The notes under the pieces are model-generated. The model saw only the letters and a list, made by a program, of their open reading frames with translations, made no database searches and was not told the DNA's origin. A program made the translations under genes and the position numbers. 40,400 nucleotides of DNA. Source: Hyphomicrobiales bacterium (GTDB lineage Bacteria; Pseudomonadota; Alphaproteobacteria; Rhizobiales; Rhizobiaceae). The stretch covers positions 1-40,400 of the forward strand of contig JAAEMP010000378.1 of the NCBI GenBank assembly GCA_024225445.1, given 5' to 3'. Position 1 is the first letter of the stretch, and the number at the start of each line of letters is the position of its first letter. Shown here one piece after another: positions 8,550 to 17,020 of this stretch.

Positions 8550-8580
8550 AAAGACCCGGCTATTTGGTCGGGTTTTTATT
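8550..8580 (+). terminator. Rho-independent terminator for rpmE
   Basis: ACCCG (8554-8558) pairs with CGGGT (8569-8573), extended by A-T and G-T pairs on both sides, and is followed by TTTT on the plus strand. It lies 290 bases after the rpmE stop, because the 252-bp element sits between. In the leftward direction the T-run is poor, so it is less convincing for rcdA. Confidence 0.7.
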
Positions 8581-8595
8581 TTGGAGTTCTTGAAT

Positions 8596-9135
8596 TTATT
8601 TGTAGGTTTTTGCTCCAAAAGTCGTGGAAATCAGTTCTATCTGATCATTGACCGGATTGATGTTTGATTTATCTGAATCGGATTTGTTGCCATAGAGTTC
8701 GTCATCCAAGCGTACAATACGGGATTGAAGTTTGATAGATTGTTCGACCAGGTCGGTAAATTCCCGGGGCAGTCTATGCTGGTCAAGGTTATTGTAATGC
8801 GGCAGATTTTCCAGTTTGACTTTTTCTTTTTCCGCCAAAATCTGATCGACACTCATTTCACCCTCATTGGCGGCACGTTGCAACAGCAGCCATGAAGCCA
8901 ATTGCATCAATCTGGTGGTTAATCGCATTGATTCAGTTCCATAAAGCAAAGATGCGGCGCGATCCAAATCTTTGACAGCATCACGTCCGGGGCCATCGAG
9001 AAAGGTAGCGCTTTCCTCGACCAGCTGCATGCCTTCCCCAAACAATTTCTTGAATTTATCGGAATAGGCAAATTTCTTGGCCAACTGAATTGGCGCCTGT
9101 TTTTCTGATTCATTATTGCGATCAAATTCCGACAT
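8596..9135 (-). CDS. rcdA: RcdA-family (DUF1465) regulator of CtrA degradation
   Basis: A 179-residue protein of the DUF1465 family. The core from about 22 to 105 is helical and conserved, including FAYSDKFKKLFGEGM, ATFLDGPGRDAVKDLDRAA and TTRLMQLASWLLLQRAANEG. In Caulobacter, RcdA is an adaptor that helps deliver the cell-cycle regulator CtrA to the ClpXP protease at the pole. The C-terminal part after about residue 150 is polar and probably disordered, as in other family members. ATG at 9135 follows an AGGT-like site. It is convergent with rpmE. The function here is inferred from the family; ctrA, cpdR and popA are not in the window. Confidence 0.85.
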   Translation of the reverse strand: MSEFDRNNESEKQAPIQLAKKFAYSDKFKKLFGEGMQLVEESATFLDGPGRDAVKDLDRAASLLYGTESMRLTTRLMQLASWLLLQRAANEGEMSVDQILAEKEKVKLENLPHYNNLDQHRLPREFTDLVEQSIKLQSRIVRLDDELYGNKSDSDKSNINPVNDQIELISTTFGAKTYK

Positions 9136-9355
9136 TTGAAATACCTGTTATATTCAACGAAATGGTTCTGCTCCACTAGTAACCAAAATATCCTGAGATT
9201 CCAACAACTATACCAAAATAAGTTGATATTGGTACCTGCAAAAACGAAAATTTCTATTGACGCGCAATTCCACAGATCCTGACTAATCGAGGGGTCGTCA
9301 TTGGAATTTTTTGCATCATTTGTGGAAACTATGATCATGCTGGTCCTGTCTACGG

Positions 9356-9460
9356 AAAAAAAAGAGCCGCAAAAGCGGCTCTGAAAAGTTAACAGGAGGC
9401 ATCAAGCTGAAAAATACATGATATAAGACAGCAGGTTTCAGAAAAACTGAACAACCAAAT
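9356..9460 (-). ncRNA. Predicted leftward small RNA, about 105 nt
   Basis: A textbook promoter and a textbook terminator face the same way with no protein gene between them. The promoter is described separately; its predicted start is near 9460. The transcript would end at a perfect hairpin, AGAGCCGC AAAA GCGGCTCT (9363-9382), followed on the minus strand by eight T residues (9356-9363). The nearest minus-strand gene upstream is beyond 15 kb and the neighbouring genes are on the plus strand, so the terminator has no other obvious user. The RNA would contain GCCUCCUG just before the hairpin, which could pair with GGAGG ribosome binding sites. Longest internal open frames are short and unconvincing. 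I do not recognise the family. Confidence 0.5.
9363..9382 (-). terminator. Strong rho-independent terminator (leftward)
   Basis: Eight-base perfect stem with a four-base loop, followed on the minus strand by a run of T residues down to 9356. On the plus strand there is no T-run after the stem, so direction is clear. Confidence 0.85.
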
Positions 9461-9466
9461 TAATAG

Positions 9467-9494
9467 AGTATAAAGCCTAACGAAAGGTTAACAA
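9467..9494 (-). promoter_or_regulatory. Predicted promoter of the small RNA
   Basis: On the minus strand TTGTTA (9489-9494) and TATACT (9467-9472) are 16 bases apart, a good sigma-70-type match. It points left toward the terminator at 9363-9382. Confidence 0.5.
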
Positions 9495-9598
9495 ATCAAC
9501 CAGAATCCTTCATGATTGAATGGGTTCAGACATTTAAGTGTTTGCTCCTGCATCAATATAGCGGTTTTGAGCAAATTATCAGGCGAGGGTATTAAATT

Positions 9599-10600
9599 GT
9601 GACCATTCCTCAATCCATGACAGCGGTGGAAATCGCCAAGCCGGGAGACCCTGATGTGCTGGTATCTTGTGAACGACCGGTGCCGGTAGCGGTAAACAGG
9701 CAGGTGCTAATCGAGGTGGTCGCAGCCGGGGTGAACAGACCCGATTGTGTTCAACGTCGGGGTTTGTATCCTCCGCCTAAAGGGGCAAGTGACATACCGG
9801 GGCTGGAGATTGCGGGTATTGTTGTTGCTGTTGGTGGTGCAAATTGCCGGTTTTCAATTGGTGACAGTGTTTTGGCACTTGTGACGGGTGGCGGATATAG
9901 TCAATATGCCGTAGCTGAAGAAGGATGTGTATTGCCAGTACCAGCCGGCCTTTCCATGGTGGAAGCGGCAGCCATCCCTGAAACGTTTTTTACAGTCTGG
10001 CATAACGTTTTTCAAAGAGGTGGCCTTGTCCGGGGGGAAACTCTGCTCATCCATGGCGGATCCAGCGGCATTGGAACAACAGCTATTCAATTGGCCAGAA
10101 ACTTTGGTGCAAAAGTCATTATCACCGCCGGATCATCTAAGAAATGTGACGCGTGTATTAACATTGGTGCCGATAAAGCTATTAATTATCGTGATCAGGA
10201 TTTTGTCGAGATGGTTGCTGAATTTACCAGTAATTCGGGCGCAGATGTAATTTTGGATATGGTTGGGGGAGATTATATCGAGAAAAATTACCAGGCTGCG
10301 GCACTGGAAGGCAGAATTGTGCAAATCGCGCTTTTGCAGGGTGCGCAGGCGAGTGCCAACTTTATGCCGCTGATGCTCAAACGCCTCACCCATACCGGTT
10401 CCACATTGCGTGCAAGGAGCGTTGAATTCAAATCGATAATTGCCCAGGAACTTGAGGAACAGGTCTGGCCACTGATTGAACAGGAAAAAATCAAACCGGT
10501 AATCGATACGGTTTTGCCTTTGGTTGAGGCTGCCCAGGCCCATCGCCGCATGGAGGGTAGTGAACATATTGGTAAAATAGTCCTGGATGTGAAAGGATGA
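9599..10600 (+). CDS. NAD(P)H-quinone oxidoreductase (PIG3-type, zinc-free MDR)
   Basis: A 333-residue medium-chain dehydrogenase/reductase of the quinone oxidoreductase group. The N-terminal catalytic domain contains GVNRPDCVQRRGLYPPPKG and GLEIAGIV, typical of the PIG3-like family. The cofactor-binding Rossmann motif HGGSSGIGTTAIQLA lies at about 152-166. Zinc ligands of alcohol dehydrogenases are absent. It probably transfers hydride from NADPH to quinones or other electrophiles. Start is GTG at 9599 with GAGGG at 9585-9589; an ATG at 9617 is an alternative that would remove six residues. It is followed 136 bases later by trcR, a neighbour pairing seen in several Rhizobiales. Confidence 0.9.
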   Translation: MTIPQSMTAVEIAKPGDPDVLVSCERPVPVAVNRQVLIEVVAAGVNRPDCVQRRGLYPPPKGASDIPGLEIAGIVVAVGGANCRFSIGDSVLALVTGGGYSQYAVAEEGCVLPVPAGLSMVEAAAIPETFFTVWHNVFQRGGLVRGETLLIHGGSSGIGTTAIQLARNFGAKVIITAGSSKKCDACINIGADKAINYRDQDFVEMVAEFTSNSGADVILDMVGGDYIEKNYQAAALEGRIVQIALLQGAQASANFMPLMLKRLTHTGSTLRARSVEFKSIIAQELEEQVWPLIEQEKIKPVIDTVLPLVEAAQAHRRMEGSEHIGKIVLDVKG

Positions 10601-10691
10601 TTTGGTGTGTGGAAATCCTTGCGTCTTCGAAGGGGAAACGCTATAGGTTGCACCAATTCCCAAAAATACGGGCAAACACCATCCCCAGAAC

Positions 10692-10703
10692 GGGGAGCTC
10701 CCC
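10692..10703. promoter_or_regulatory. 12-bp perfect palindrome ahead of trcR
   Basis: GGGGAGCTCCCC is a perfect dyad located 34 bases ahead of the trcR start and 20 bases ahead of its GAGGAG ribosome binding site. It could be an operator or form a hairpin in the leader RNA. No regulator is assigned. Confidence 0.35.
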
Positions 10704-10736
10704 AGGACCCGGGCGAGCGAACGAGGAGATTTTTCC

Positions 10737-11420
10737 ATGTCCAATACACCATTGATGCCAAAAGCAACTGCAGTATGGCTGGTTGACAATACTTCACTGA
10801 GTTTTGACCAGATCGCTGATTTTTGTAATATCCACCGTTTGGAAATTCGAGCGATAGCAGATGGCGAAAGCGCCCAGGGTATCAAGGGAATGGATCCATT
10901 CACCACGGGCCAGTTGACCCGTGAGGAACTTGAAAAAGCGGAAAAAGATCCAGGCCACAAATTGAGGCTGGCTGAGTCAAAAATCAAAGTGCCAACATTG
11001 AAGAAAAAGGGACCACGATATACACCTGTTTCAAAGCGTCAGGACCGGCCCAATGCGATTTACTGGCTGGTACGGTCGCATCCGGAACTGAAAGATGCTC
11101 AAATTATCCGACTCGTTGGAACAACAAAAAATACTATTGAGGCCATTCGAACCGGTCAGCACTGGAATTCTGCCAATTTAACTCCGATGGATCCGGTAAC
11201 CCTGGGACTGTGTACTCAAATCGCGCTGGATTTTGAAGTTGGCAAGGCTGCCAAAAGCCTTCCCAAACAACCAGAGACAGAAGGTAATGTAACTCTGATC
11301 CCAGCCAGCGAAACACAGGAAATGGTTCCTGAAGAAGTCGAAGCACCACCAGTTGTGAAAGAGGAAGAAGTAAGCGCAGATTCGGTATTTGCGAATTTCC
11401 CCGGTGGCAAAGAGGAATAA
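10737..11420 (+). CDS. trcR: DUF1013 / TrcR-type cell-cycle regulator
   Basis: A 227-residue protein of the DUF1013 family, named TrcR in current alphaproteobacterial annotation as a cell-cycle transcriptional regulator. The N-terminal part has MPKATAVWLVDNTSLSFDQIADFC, an HTH-like region, and IRAIADGE. The middle contains RYTPVSKRQDRPNAIYWLVRSHPEL and IRLVGTTKNTIEAIRTGQHW, a second helical HTH-like region. The C-terminal 55 residues are acidic and low complexity. GAGGAG at 10723-10728 precedes the ATG. The gene lies near rcdA, also tied to cell-cycle control. The exact targets are unknown from this sequence. Confidence 0.85.
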   Translation: MSNTPLMPKATAVWLVDNTSLSFDQIADFCNIHRLEIRAIADGESAQGIKGMDPFTTGQLTREELEKAEKDPGHKLRLAESKIKVPTLKKKGPRYTPVSKRQDRPNAIYWLVRSHPELKDAQIIRLVGTTKNTIEAIRTGQHWNSANLTPMDPVTLGLCTQIALDFEVGKAAKSLPKQPETEGNVTLIPASETQEMVPEEVEAPPVVKEEEVSADSVFANFPGGKEE

Positions 11421-11487
11421 TGCCAGGGGAAATACCAATTCATATTTGGAGCAATTCGTATCCGCACAGGTGAGAGGACCAAGCTAT

Positions 11488-11970
11488 ATGAGTGACGGAA
11501 GGGAAAAAAAGCCGGTAATTGTAGCTGTGGATTTTTCACCGGACTCAGAAGCGGCCCTGTTGTGGGCTTGTGGCTATGCTGAACTGATGGCAGCTCCGCT
11601 ATTGATATTACATGTGGTTCATGATCCGGCATATGCACCGGGATTTTATCGCAAAGATGAAACGGACTGGTCCCGCTTGATGTCTGAAATTGCGAAGGAA
11701 ATGTTTGAAGAATTTCTTGATGGAATGCGCAGCAGACATGCAGGTGTTGCAGTATTGTCCAGTCCGAATAAACTGCAGGTTATTGGCCTGCCAGCAAGCC
11801 GCATTGTAGAGATGGCGGAAAAGAAAAACGCTGGCCACATTGTGATGGGTAGCCGTGGCCGGACCGGCTTGCCGCACATTTTATTGGGTTCAGTTGCCGA
11901 AAGGGTTGTACAGACAGCCAGACAGCCCGTTACTGTCATCAAGGTGTCGGAAGTGAATGAAAAATCGTGA
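11488..11970 (+). CDS. Universal stress protein (ATP-binding UspA type)
   Basis: A 160-residue single-domain universal stress protein. The ATP-binding signature G-x2-G-x9-G-S is complete at about 121-135 (GSRGRTGLPHILLGS), so it belongs to the nucleotide-binding group. The N-terminal strand VIVAVDFSPDSEAAL also fits. The ATG at 11488, preceded by GAGAGGA (11473-11479), is better than an in-frame start at 11389. Its TGA stop overlaps the GTG start of the Na-Pi transporter by four bases, so the two are probably translationally coupled. That link suggests a sensor or modulator role for the transporter, which is inference. Confidence 0.92.
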   Translation: MSDGREKKPVIVAVDFSPDSEAALLWACGYAELMAAPLLILHVVHDPAYAPGFYRKDETDWSRLMSEIAKEMFEEFLDGMRSRHAGVAVLSSPNKLQVIGLPASRIVEMAEKKNAGHIVMGSRGRTGLPHILLGSVAERVVQTARQPVTVIKVSEVNEKS

Positions 11971-13658
11971 ATAATCCGCTGGCAAGTACAGAGCTTTGGT
12001 TTGGATTGTTTGGTGGCCTGGCGCTGTTCCTGTTTGGCATGGATATCATGACCAAGGCGCTGAAGCGCGCAGCGGGTGAGTATTTAAAAACGGCGTTGAC
12101 CAGGTTGACCCAAAATCGTTTCGTTGCGGTCAGTATGGGCGCGTTTGTGACTTCGATCATCCAGTCATCCTCGGTAACAACGGTTATTCTGGTCGGATTC
12201 ATTTCGGCAGGTTTGCTGTCCATGTCCCAGAGCATTGCGGTGATCATGGGCGCAAATATCGGAACGACGATTACCGCCCAGATACTCGCTTTCAAGGTCA
12301 CCACGCTTGCATTGCCAATCGTGGCTTTGGGGTTTTTGGTTTCCTTTGTCGCCAAACGTGATGATTTGCGGCAATACGGACTGATGCTGCTGGGCCTGGG
12401 GCTGGTATTTTATGGAATGTCGGTAATGAGCGGATCATTGCAACCCCTGGGTGTTTACGGACCATTCGTCGAATTCATGACGACAATGCAGAATCCATTA
12501 TTGGCTGCTTTGGCTGGTGCGTTATTTACGGCGATTGTCCAATCCTCCTCGGCTACTGCGGGTATTTTGATTGTTATGGCCGGTCAGGGGCTAATCGGGC
12601 TTGAGTCGGCAATTGCAATTGCTCTTGGTGCCAATATTGGCACCTGTATTACCGCTGGTCTGGCGGCGATTGGTAAGCCGCGAGAAGCTGTTCGGGCTGC
12701 TGGTGTACATATCCTGTTTAATGTTGCTGGAGTGCTTTTGTGGATTGCCTTCATTCCGCAACTGGCGGAAATTGCCCGGGCGATTTCGCCCACATATGAG
12801 ACCTTGACGAGTGCTGAGCGTGTTGCCAGCGAATCACCCAGGCAAATCGCCAACATGCACTTGTTTTTCAACGTTGCCAATACCCTGGTTTTTATCGGTT
12901 TCACCACTCAGATCGCCCGGTTTGTTGAATGGATGATTCCTGACCGGCTCCTTTCAGAGAGCAATGATATGGAATCAAAATTTCTCGACAAAATGTTATT
13001 GTCAACTCCTGTGATTGCACTTGCCGGCGCCCGTCGTGAAGTGGTTCGGATGGGTGAATGGGTATATCATATGTTTATTGATGTAATGCCTGCAGTTATC
13101 GATAAAGATACTGCAACTCTTCGTTCAATTGAAATGAAAGACCGGGCAGTTGACGGATTGCATCGTGAAATTGTCGGATATCTGGCGCAAATCAGTAACA
13201 GAAACCTATCTGCGGAAGAATCCAGCGAATTGATGGAACTTATTCAGATCGCCAACGATTTGGAGTATGTTGCCGACCGCATTGCGGCTGATATTGTGAC
13301 CTCGGCTCGCAAATCACATAAAGAGGGTGTGATTGTGAGCAACCAGACCGTAGAAATTATTACAGAATTCCACAGAAAAATCGCTTTGGCTTTTGATCAG
13401 GCCTTGAAGTCGATAGCCGATCAGGACATAAGGTTGGCGAACGAGGTCCGTGCACGAAAACAAAGCATGGCGGAACTCAAACGAAAGATAGCCCTGCATG
13501 GTGTTAAACGTCTGACCGCAGATGCTCCAAAAAGACGCGCCACGTATGCACGTGAAATTGAAACAGTGGAAATTCTCGACGGTATTTTCAAGATCGTCAG
13601 ACGCATTGCGGGAACACAAAAATGCGAAAAAAAATCATCCCATCCCGACAAAATCTGA
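11967..13658 (+). CDS. Na/Pi cotransporter family protein with PhoU-like tail
   Basis: A 563-residue protein. The membrane half (about 1-335) has the inverted-repeat architecture of the NptA/SLC34-like sodium-phosphate cotransporters, with the paired QSSS motifs at 66-69 and 192-195, each followed by GANIGT. Residues about 350-550 are soluble and helical, resembling PhoU, which usually senses phosphate status. It should bring phosphate into the cell with sodium. The GTG start overlaps the stress protein stop (GTGA). The next gene, a PiT transporter, is 124 bases downstream. Confidence 0.9.
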   Translation: MNNPLASTELWFGLFGGLALFLFGMDIMTKALKRAAGEYLKTALTRLTQNRFVAVSMGAFVTSIIQSSSVTTVILVGFISAGLLSMSQSIAVIMGANIGTTITAQILAFKVTTLALPIVALGFLVSFVAKRDDLRQYGLMLLGLGLVFYGMSVMSGSLQPLGVYGPFVEFMTTMQNPLLAALAGALFTAIVQSSSATAGILIVMAGQGLIGLESAIAIALGANIGTCITAGLAAIGKPREAVRAAGVHILFNVAGVLLWIAFIPQLAEIARAISPTYETLTSAERVASESPRQIANMHLFFNVANTLVFIGFTTQIARFVEWMIPDRLLSESNDMESKFLDKMLLSTPVIALAGARREVVRMGEWVYHMFIDVMPAVIDKDTATLRSIEMKDRAVDGLHREIVGYLAQISNRNLSAEESSELMELIQIANDLEYVADRIAADIVTSARKSHKEGVIVSNQTVEIITEFHRKIALAFDQALKSIADQDIRLANEVRARKQSMAELKRKIALHGVKRLTADAPKRRATYAREIETVEILDGIFKIVRRIAGTQKCEKKSSHPDKI

Positions 13659-13668
13659 ACATACCTGT

Positions 13669-13684
13669 ATTGATTGTAATCAAT
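13669..13684. promoter_or_regulatory. 16-bp dyad between the two phosphate transporter genes
   Basis: ATTGATT and AATCAAT form seven-base arms around a GT centre, 11 bases after the Na-Pi transporter stop. It could be an operator or weak RNA hairpin. It does not resemble a Pho box and has no T-run. Confidence 0.3.
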
Positions 13685-13782
13685 GACTTTGAAATCTGAC
13701 TACTTGTAGATCGGTTTGATATTTTTTGAGTGTGTTTTATTGGGTAGCCATGGAATATTTTCAGGAATAAGTGGGTGAAAAA

Positions 13783-15348
13783 ATGGAATTCAATACCATC
13801 AGATCGCTGGAACAGGCGACGAAGTTAAGCCGGGGCGAGTTGTTCAGGCTTGGCACCGCAGTGCTGTTTATTGTTGGTATTATGCTAATCACAAATGCTC
13901 GGCTGGATGCAGTGGCAAACAGCTATCTTCTCGTGGTTGCTGCAATGATTGGCGGCTACATGGCAATGAATATTGGTGCCAATGATGTCGCCAACAATGT
14001 CGGGCCGGCTGTTGGCTCAAAGGCATTGACTTTGACCGGAGCAATATTGATAGCGGCAGTATTTGAAGCCGGTGGCGCGTTAATTGCCGGTGGCGATGTA
14101 GTTGGTACAATAAAAAATGGTATCATTGATCCATTATTGATTGCCGACAGCAATACTTTCATCTGGATTATGATTGCAGCTTTGCTGGCTGCTGCCGTCT
14201 GGCTAAATGCCGCAACAATTGTGGGAGCACCTGTATCAACCACACATTCAATTGTCGGTGGTGTTCTGGGGGCGGGAGTTGCCGCAGCAGGTTGGGAGAT
14301 TGCCAACTGGCCCAAGGTTGGTGCAATTGCCGCAAGCTGGGTTATCTCACCGGTAATGGGTGGATTGATTGCCGCAGGATTTCTGTATCTTATCAAGCGA
14401 ACGATTGTCTATCGATCTGACAAGATTGCTGCTGCCAAACGCATGGTGCCGATTCTTATTGCAATCATGACTTGGGCATTTTCGACATATCTGATTCTGA
14501 AAGGTCTGAAGAAACTCTGGAAGTTTGAAATTGTCGGTGCTTCCCTGATAGGCTTGGCTATCGCATTGGCGGTATTTGTATTTTTGAAGCCAGTAATTGC
14601 ACGCACGACAGCGAGACTTGCCAACGACAGAACAAGCGTCAACAAACTGTTTGTAATACCGTTGATTTTTGCAGCGGCATTGCTCAGTTTTGCGCATGGG
14701 GCAAATGATGTAGCCAATGCTATTGGTCCACTGGCGGCAATTAACGATGCGGTCCTCAGTGGAGGGGTGGCGGCTAAAGCAACGATACCGATTTGGGTAT
14801 TGATGGTTGGTGCTGTTGGTATTGCTCTTGGGTTAGCACTATATGGCCCAAAACTTATCCGCACGGTAGGCTCTGAAATAACAGAGCTGGATCAGATGCG
14901 GGCCTTTTGCATTGCTATGGCAGCCGCGATCACAGTGATTATTGCCTCGCAGTTGGGCTTGCCCGTGAGTTCAACGCATATTGCTGTTGGAGGCGTTTTC
15001 GGAGTGGGGTTTCTGCGTGAGTATCTTGAAGCCAATCATGCCAGAATGATCGATGAAATCAAGGAGCACCATCAAGACGATGAGCCTGAGGAGGTCGAGG
15101 CGTTTCTGGAGAAATTCGAGAATGCAAATCTTGAGGAAAAGGGTCGATTACTTAAGGACCTGAAAGAAAAACGGGGTCCCAGTCTTTTGAAAAAGGAGCG
15201 AAAAGAGCTTCGCAAGGTTTATCGAACTGAACTGGTCAAACGCTCTATTTTGCTGAAGATTGCTGCAGCCTGGGTGATAACGGTACCCTTTGCGGGCATT
15301 TTGGCCGGAATGTTTTACTTCACTATCCGGGGAATGCTGCTGCCGTAA
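13783..15348 (+). CDS. PiT-family inorganic phosphate transporter
   Basis: A 521-residue permease of the PiT family, which imports metal-phosphate with protons. Both signature repeats are present: GANDVANNVGP at 65-75 and GANDVANAIGP at about 306-316. Each half also has a GxPVSTTH-type motif (GAPVSTTHSIVGG and LPVSSTHIAVGG). About ten hydrophobic segments are visible. Residues about 425-490 are highly charged and helical (EEVEAFLEKFENANLEEKGR), an insertion before the last membrane helix that is not in the short PiT proteins. The ATG at 13783 was chosen; a GTG at 13771 is possible and would add four residues. It likely belongs with the preceding stress protein and Na-Pi genes. Confidence 0.93.
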   Translation: MEFNTIRSLEQATKLSRGELFRLGTAVLFIVGIMLITNARLDAVANSYLLVVAAMIGGYMAMNIGANDVANNVGPAVGSKALTLTGAILIAAVFEAGGALIAGGDVVGTIKNGIIDPLLIADSNTFIWIMIAALLAAAVWLNAATIVGAPVSTTHSIVGGVLGAGVAAAGWEIANWPKVGAIAASWVISPVMGGLIAAGFLYLIKRTIVYRSDKIAAAKRMVPILIAIMTWAFSTYLILKGLKKLWKFEIVGASLIGLAIALAVFVFLKPVIARTTARLANDRTSVNKLFVIPLIFAAALLSFAHGANDVANAIGPLAAINDAVLSGGVAAKATIPIWVLMVGAVGIALGLALYGPKLIRTVGSEITELDQMRAFCIAMAAAITVIIASQLGLPVSSTHIAVGGVFGVGFLREYLEANHARMIDEIKEHHQDDEPEEVEAFLEKFENANLEEKGRLLKDLKEKRGPSLLKKERKELRKVYRTELVKRSILLKIAAAWVITVPFAGILAGMFYFTIRGMLLP

Positions 15349-15397
15349 GATAATTCCTCTTGGCAAGTCAAATTATTCAATCTAAGCCGGAAATACT

Positions 15398-16645
15398 CTA
15401 GACAAAGCTGAGTAATTCGGGCTTTAGCAGGAGGATAGCCCCAATCGCGAGCAACAGAAACCCGCCGATAAAATGGCTGTACCTTGTGTATTTTCCTGTC
15501 AAACCACTGACCCTCAGGGCAACCATTGCCGTGACGAAAATGGCTATGTCATCAATGAGGAATACTGCCAGATATAACACCAGATACCCATAATACTGGA
15601 TTGGTTGAAGATCGCTAAGGGTCAGCACCTGGGTATAAACTGCCGGGATTCCTGCAGAACATATCAGTTCAATGAGATTGACGAAAACAGCCAGTACCAT
15701 GATGCCAAATACAGACAGGATCAGCTTGTTTGCATTCACTATCGAACGAAAAGCTTCCATGATTTTTGCTCTTCGCCCGGGGCTTGTTATATGACAGGCA
15801 TCTTCCGGCTTTGTCCAGAATTCCCGAAGGAAATACAAACCGGTGCCAATTGCCAGTATACCGATTACAATACGGATCCATATGATATCGTCAAGAAACA
15901 ACACGATGTTGAGCCAGGCTGCCATTACGACGAAGTACATAACAGCCGTAGCTGCAAGAAATGCGGCACCCAGAATCCACATCCGCCTTCGATCCTCAAG
16001 ACCAAGCAACAACCCGATCAGAAAAACCAGAACCCACATCGCGCATGGATTGAATCCATCAACCGCCGCCATGACAATTGTAAGTGCGGTAAGAGACAAA
16101 CTCTTAACCTCAATGGATCCAATGAGGGGAACATTGATGTTATCTGGAAGGGGTAAAGCGTTCGGTGCCTCTCTTGTTTCCCGGGTATTGGCGACTTCTT
16201 CTTTCTTGCTGGCAATACCAAATGCGATTTTTGCCATGATATCATCGCACGGCGTAGACAGGCATTGCTGAATGGCATTTCCATAGAGATTGTAGCTTCC
16301 GCCGCCGGAAAAATATCCCAGAAAAGAGCGATTCCCTATGATAACCAATGGCACTGCTGCCTGGTCGTGCTTGAAATGACTGATTGCTGACCTGTACCAT
16401 CGTTTCTCATGGGGTTTGCCCTCAATATTCAGAACGAACAGTCGAATGCGTTCATTCATGGATGCGAGGGATGTTAAATCCTCCTTCGCTGCGGCGCAGT
16501 AGGGACATCCATCCTGTGAAAACAGATAGATTCTCAATTCCTGTTGACCAGGGGCAGATGCAGCGGTTGACACACCAAGCCCCACCGCGGCCAACACGCC
16601 AACCAGATAAAGGAATAAAATTTGCAACTTGGGAAAGTAACGCAT
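15398..16645 (-). CDS. Glutaredoxin-like / CcdA-like membrane fusion protein
   Basis: A 415-residue protein with a signal peptide (about 1-30), a periplasmic glutaredoxin/thioredoxin-like domain with CPYC at 47-50, and a C-terminal membrane domain (about 185-415) with at least six helices. The membrane part contains GFNPCAMW (Cys201) and LIELICSAG (Cys329), spaced like the redox cysteine pair in CcdA/DsbD transmembrane domains. It therefore looks like a self-contained device to move reducing equivalents across the inner membrane to a periplasmic partner. There is no thioredoxin or cytochrome c gene alongside, so its client is unknown. It is convergent with PiT with only 49 bases between stops. 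Confidence 0.82.
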   Translation of the reverse strand: MRYFPKLQILFLYLVGVLAAVGLGVSTAASAPGQQELRIYLFSQDGCPYCAAAKEDLTSLASMNERIRLFVLNIEGKPHEKRWYRSAISHFKHDQAAVPLVIIGNRSFLGYFSGGGSYNLYGNAIQQCLSTPCDDIMAKIAFGIASKKEEVANTRETREAPNALPLPDNINVPLIGSIEVKSLSLTALTIVMAAVDGFNPCAMWVLVFLIGLLLGLEDRRRMWILGAAFLAATAVMYFVVMAAWLNIVLFLDDIIWIRIVIGILAIGTGLYFLREFWTKPEDACHITSPGRRAKIMEAFRSIVNANKLILSVFGIMVLAVFVNLIELICSAGIPAVYTQVLTLSDLQPIQYYGYLVLYLAVFLIDDIAIFVTAMVALRVSGLTGKYTRYSHFIGGFLLLAIGAILLLKPELLSFV

Positions 16646-16705
16646 GGACTTTACTGCTCTAGTCTAACCGGAATGACTTATTCACATGATGGCGCAGTTT
16701 TGTGT

Positions 16706-16828
16706 CTACAGCATTGATCTATCACAATATCGATTTGTCAGACGGCTCCAACTGGTGGCAATAGCAAGCAGACCTGTCAATTTGATATTAATATAGGCCA
16801 CCATTTCAGGATCGGTAATCGCGGCATC
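16706..16828 (-). pseudogene. Possible gene remnant in an otherwise empty 375-base gap
   Basis: The minus strand reads about 40 codons without a stop, with protein-like composition (DAAITDPEMVAYINIKL, then LLAIATSWSRL) ending in a stop at 16706-16708. Upstream the frame is closed by a stop within about 30 bases of 16845 and no start codon is well placed. It could be the tail of a decayed gene. I do not recognise the family. The rest of 16646-17020 shows no gene or clear terminator. Confidence 0.25.
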
Positions 16829-17020
16829 AAAATTTTTTAAGCAATGCCAGTTTTACAGCGCGCTGGTAAGGGATTTTGCCATTTTCTGATTGCAGGCACC
16901 GATTGCCGAAACAATATCTATCTATCGCTATCTAAAACATCAGCGGCAAAAATGGAAAAAATGGCGCTGCGTGACACTGTTGGCCAATGAACCGGTGAAG
17001 TCATCAATCCGCCACCACAT

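Noticed and set aside
13669-13684. Pho box between the phosphate transporter genes
   Set aside because: The dyad is ATTGATT/AATCAAT, not a CTGTCAT direct repeat.
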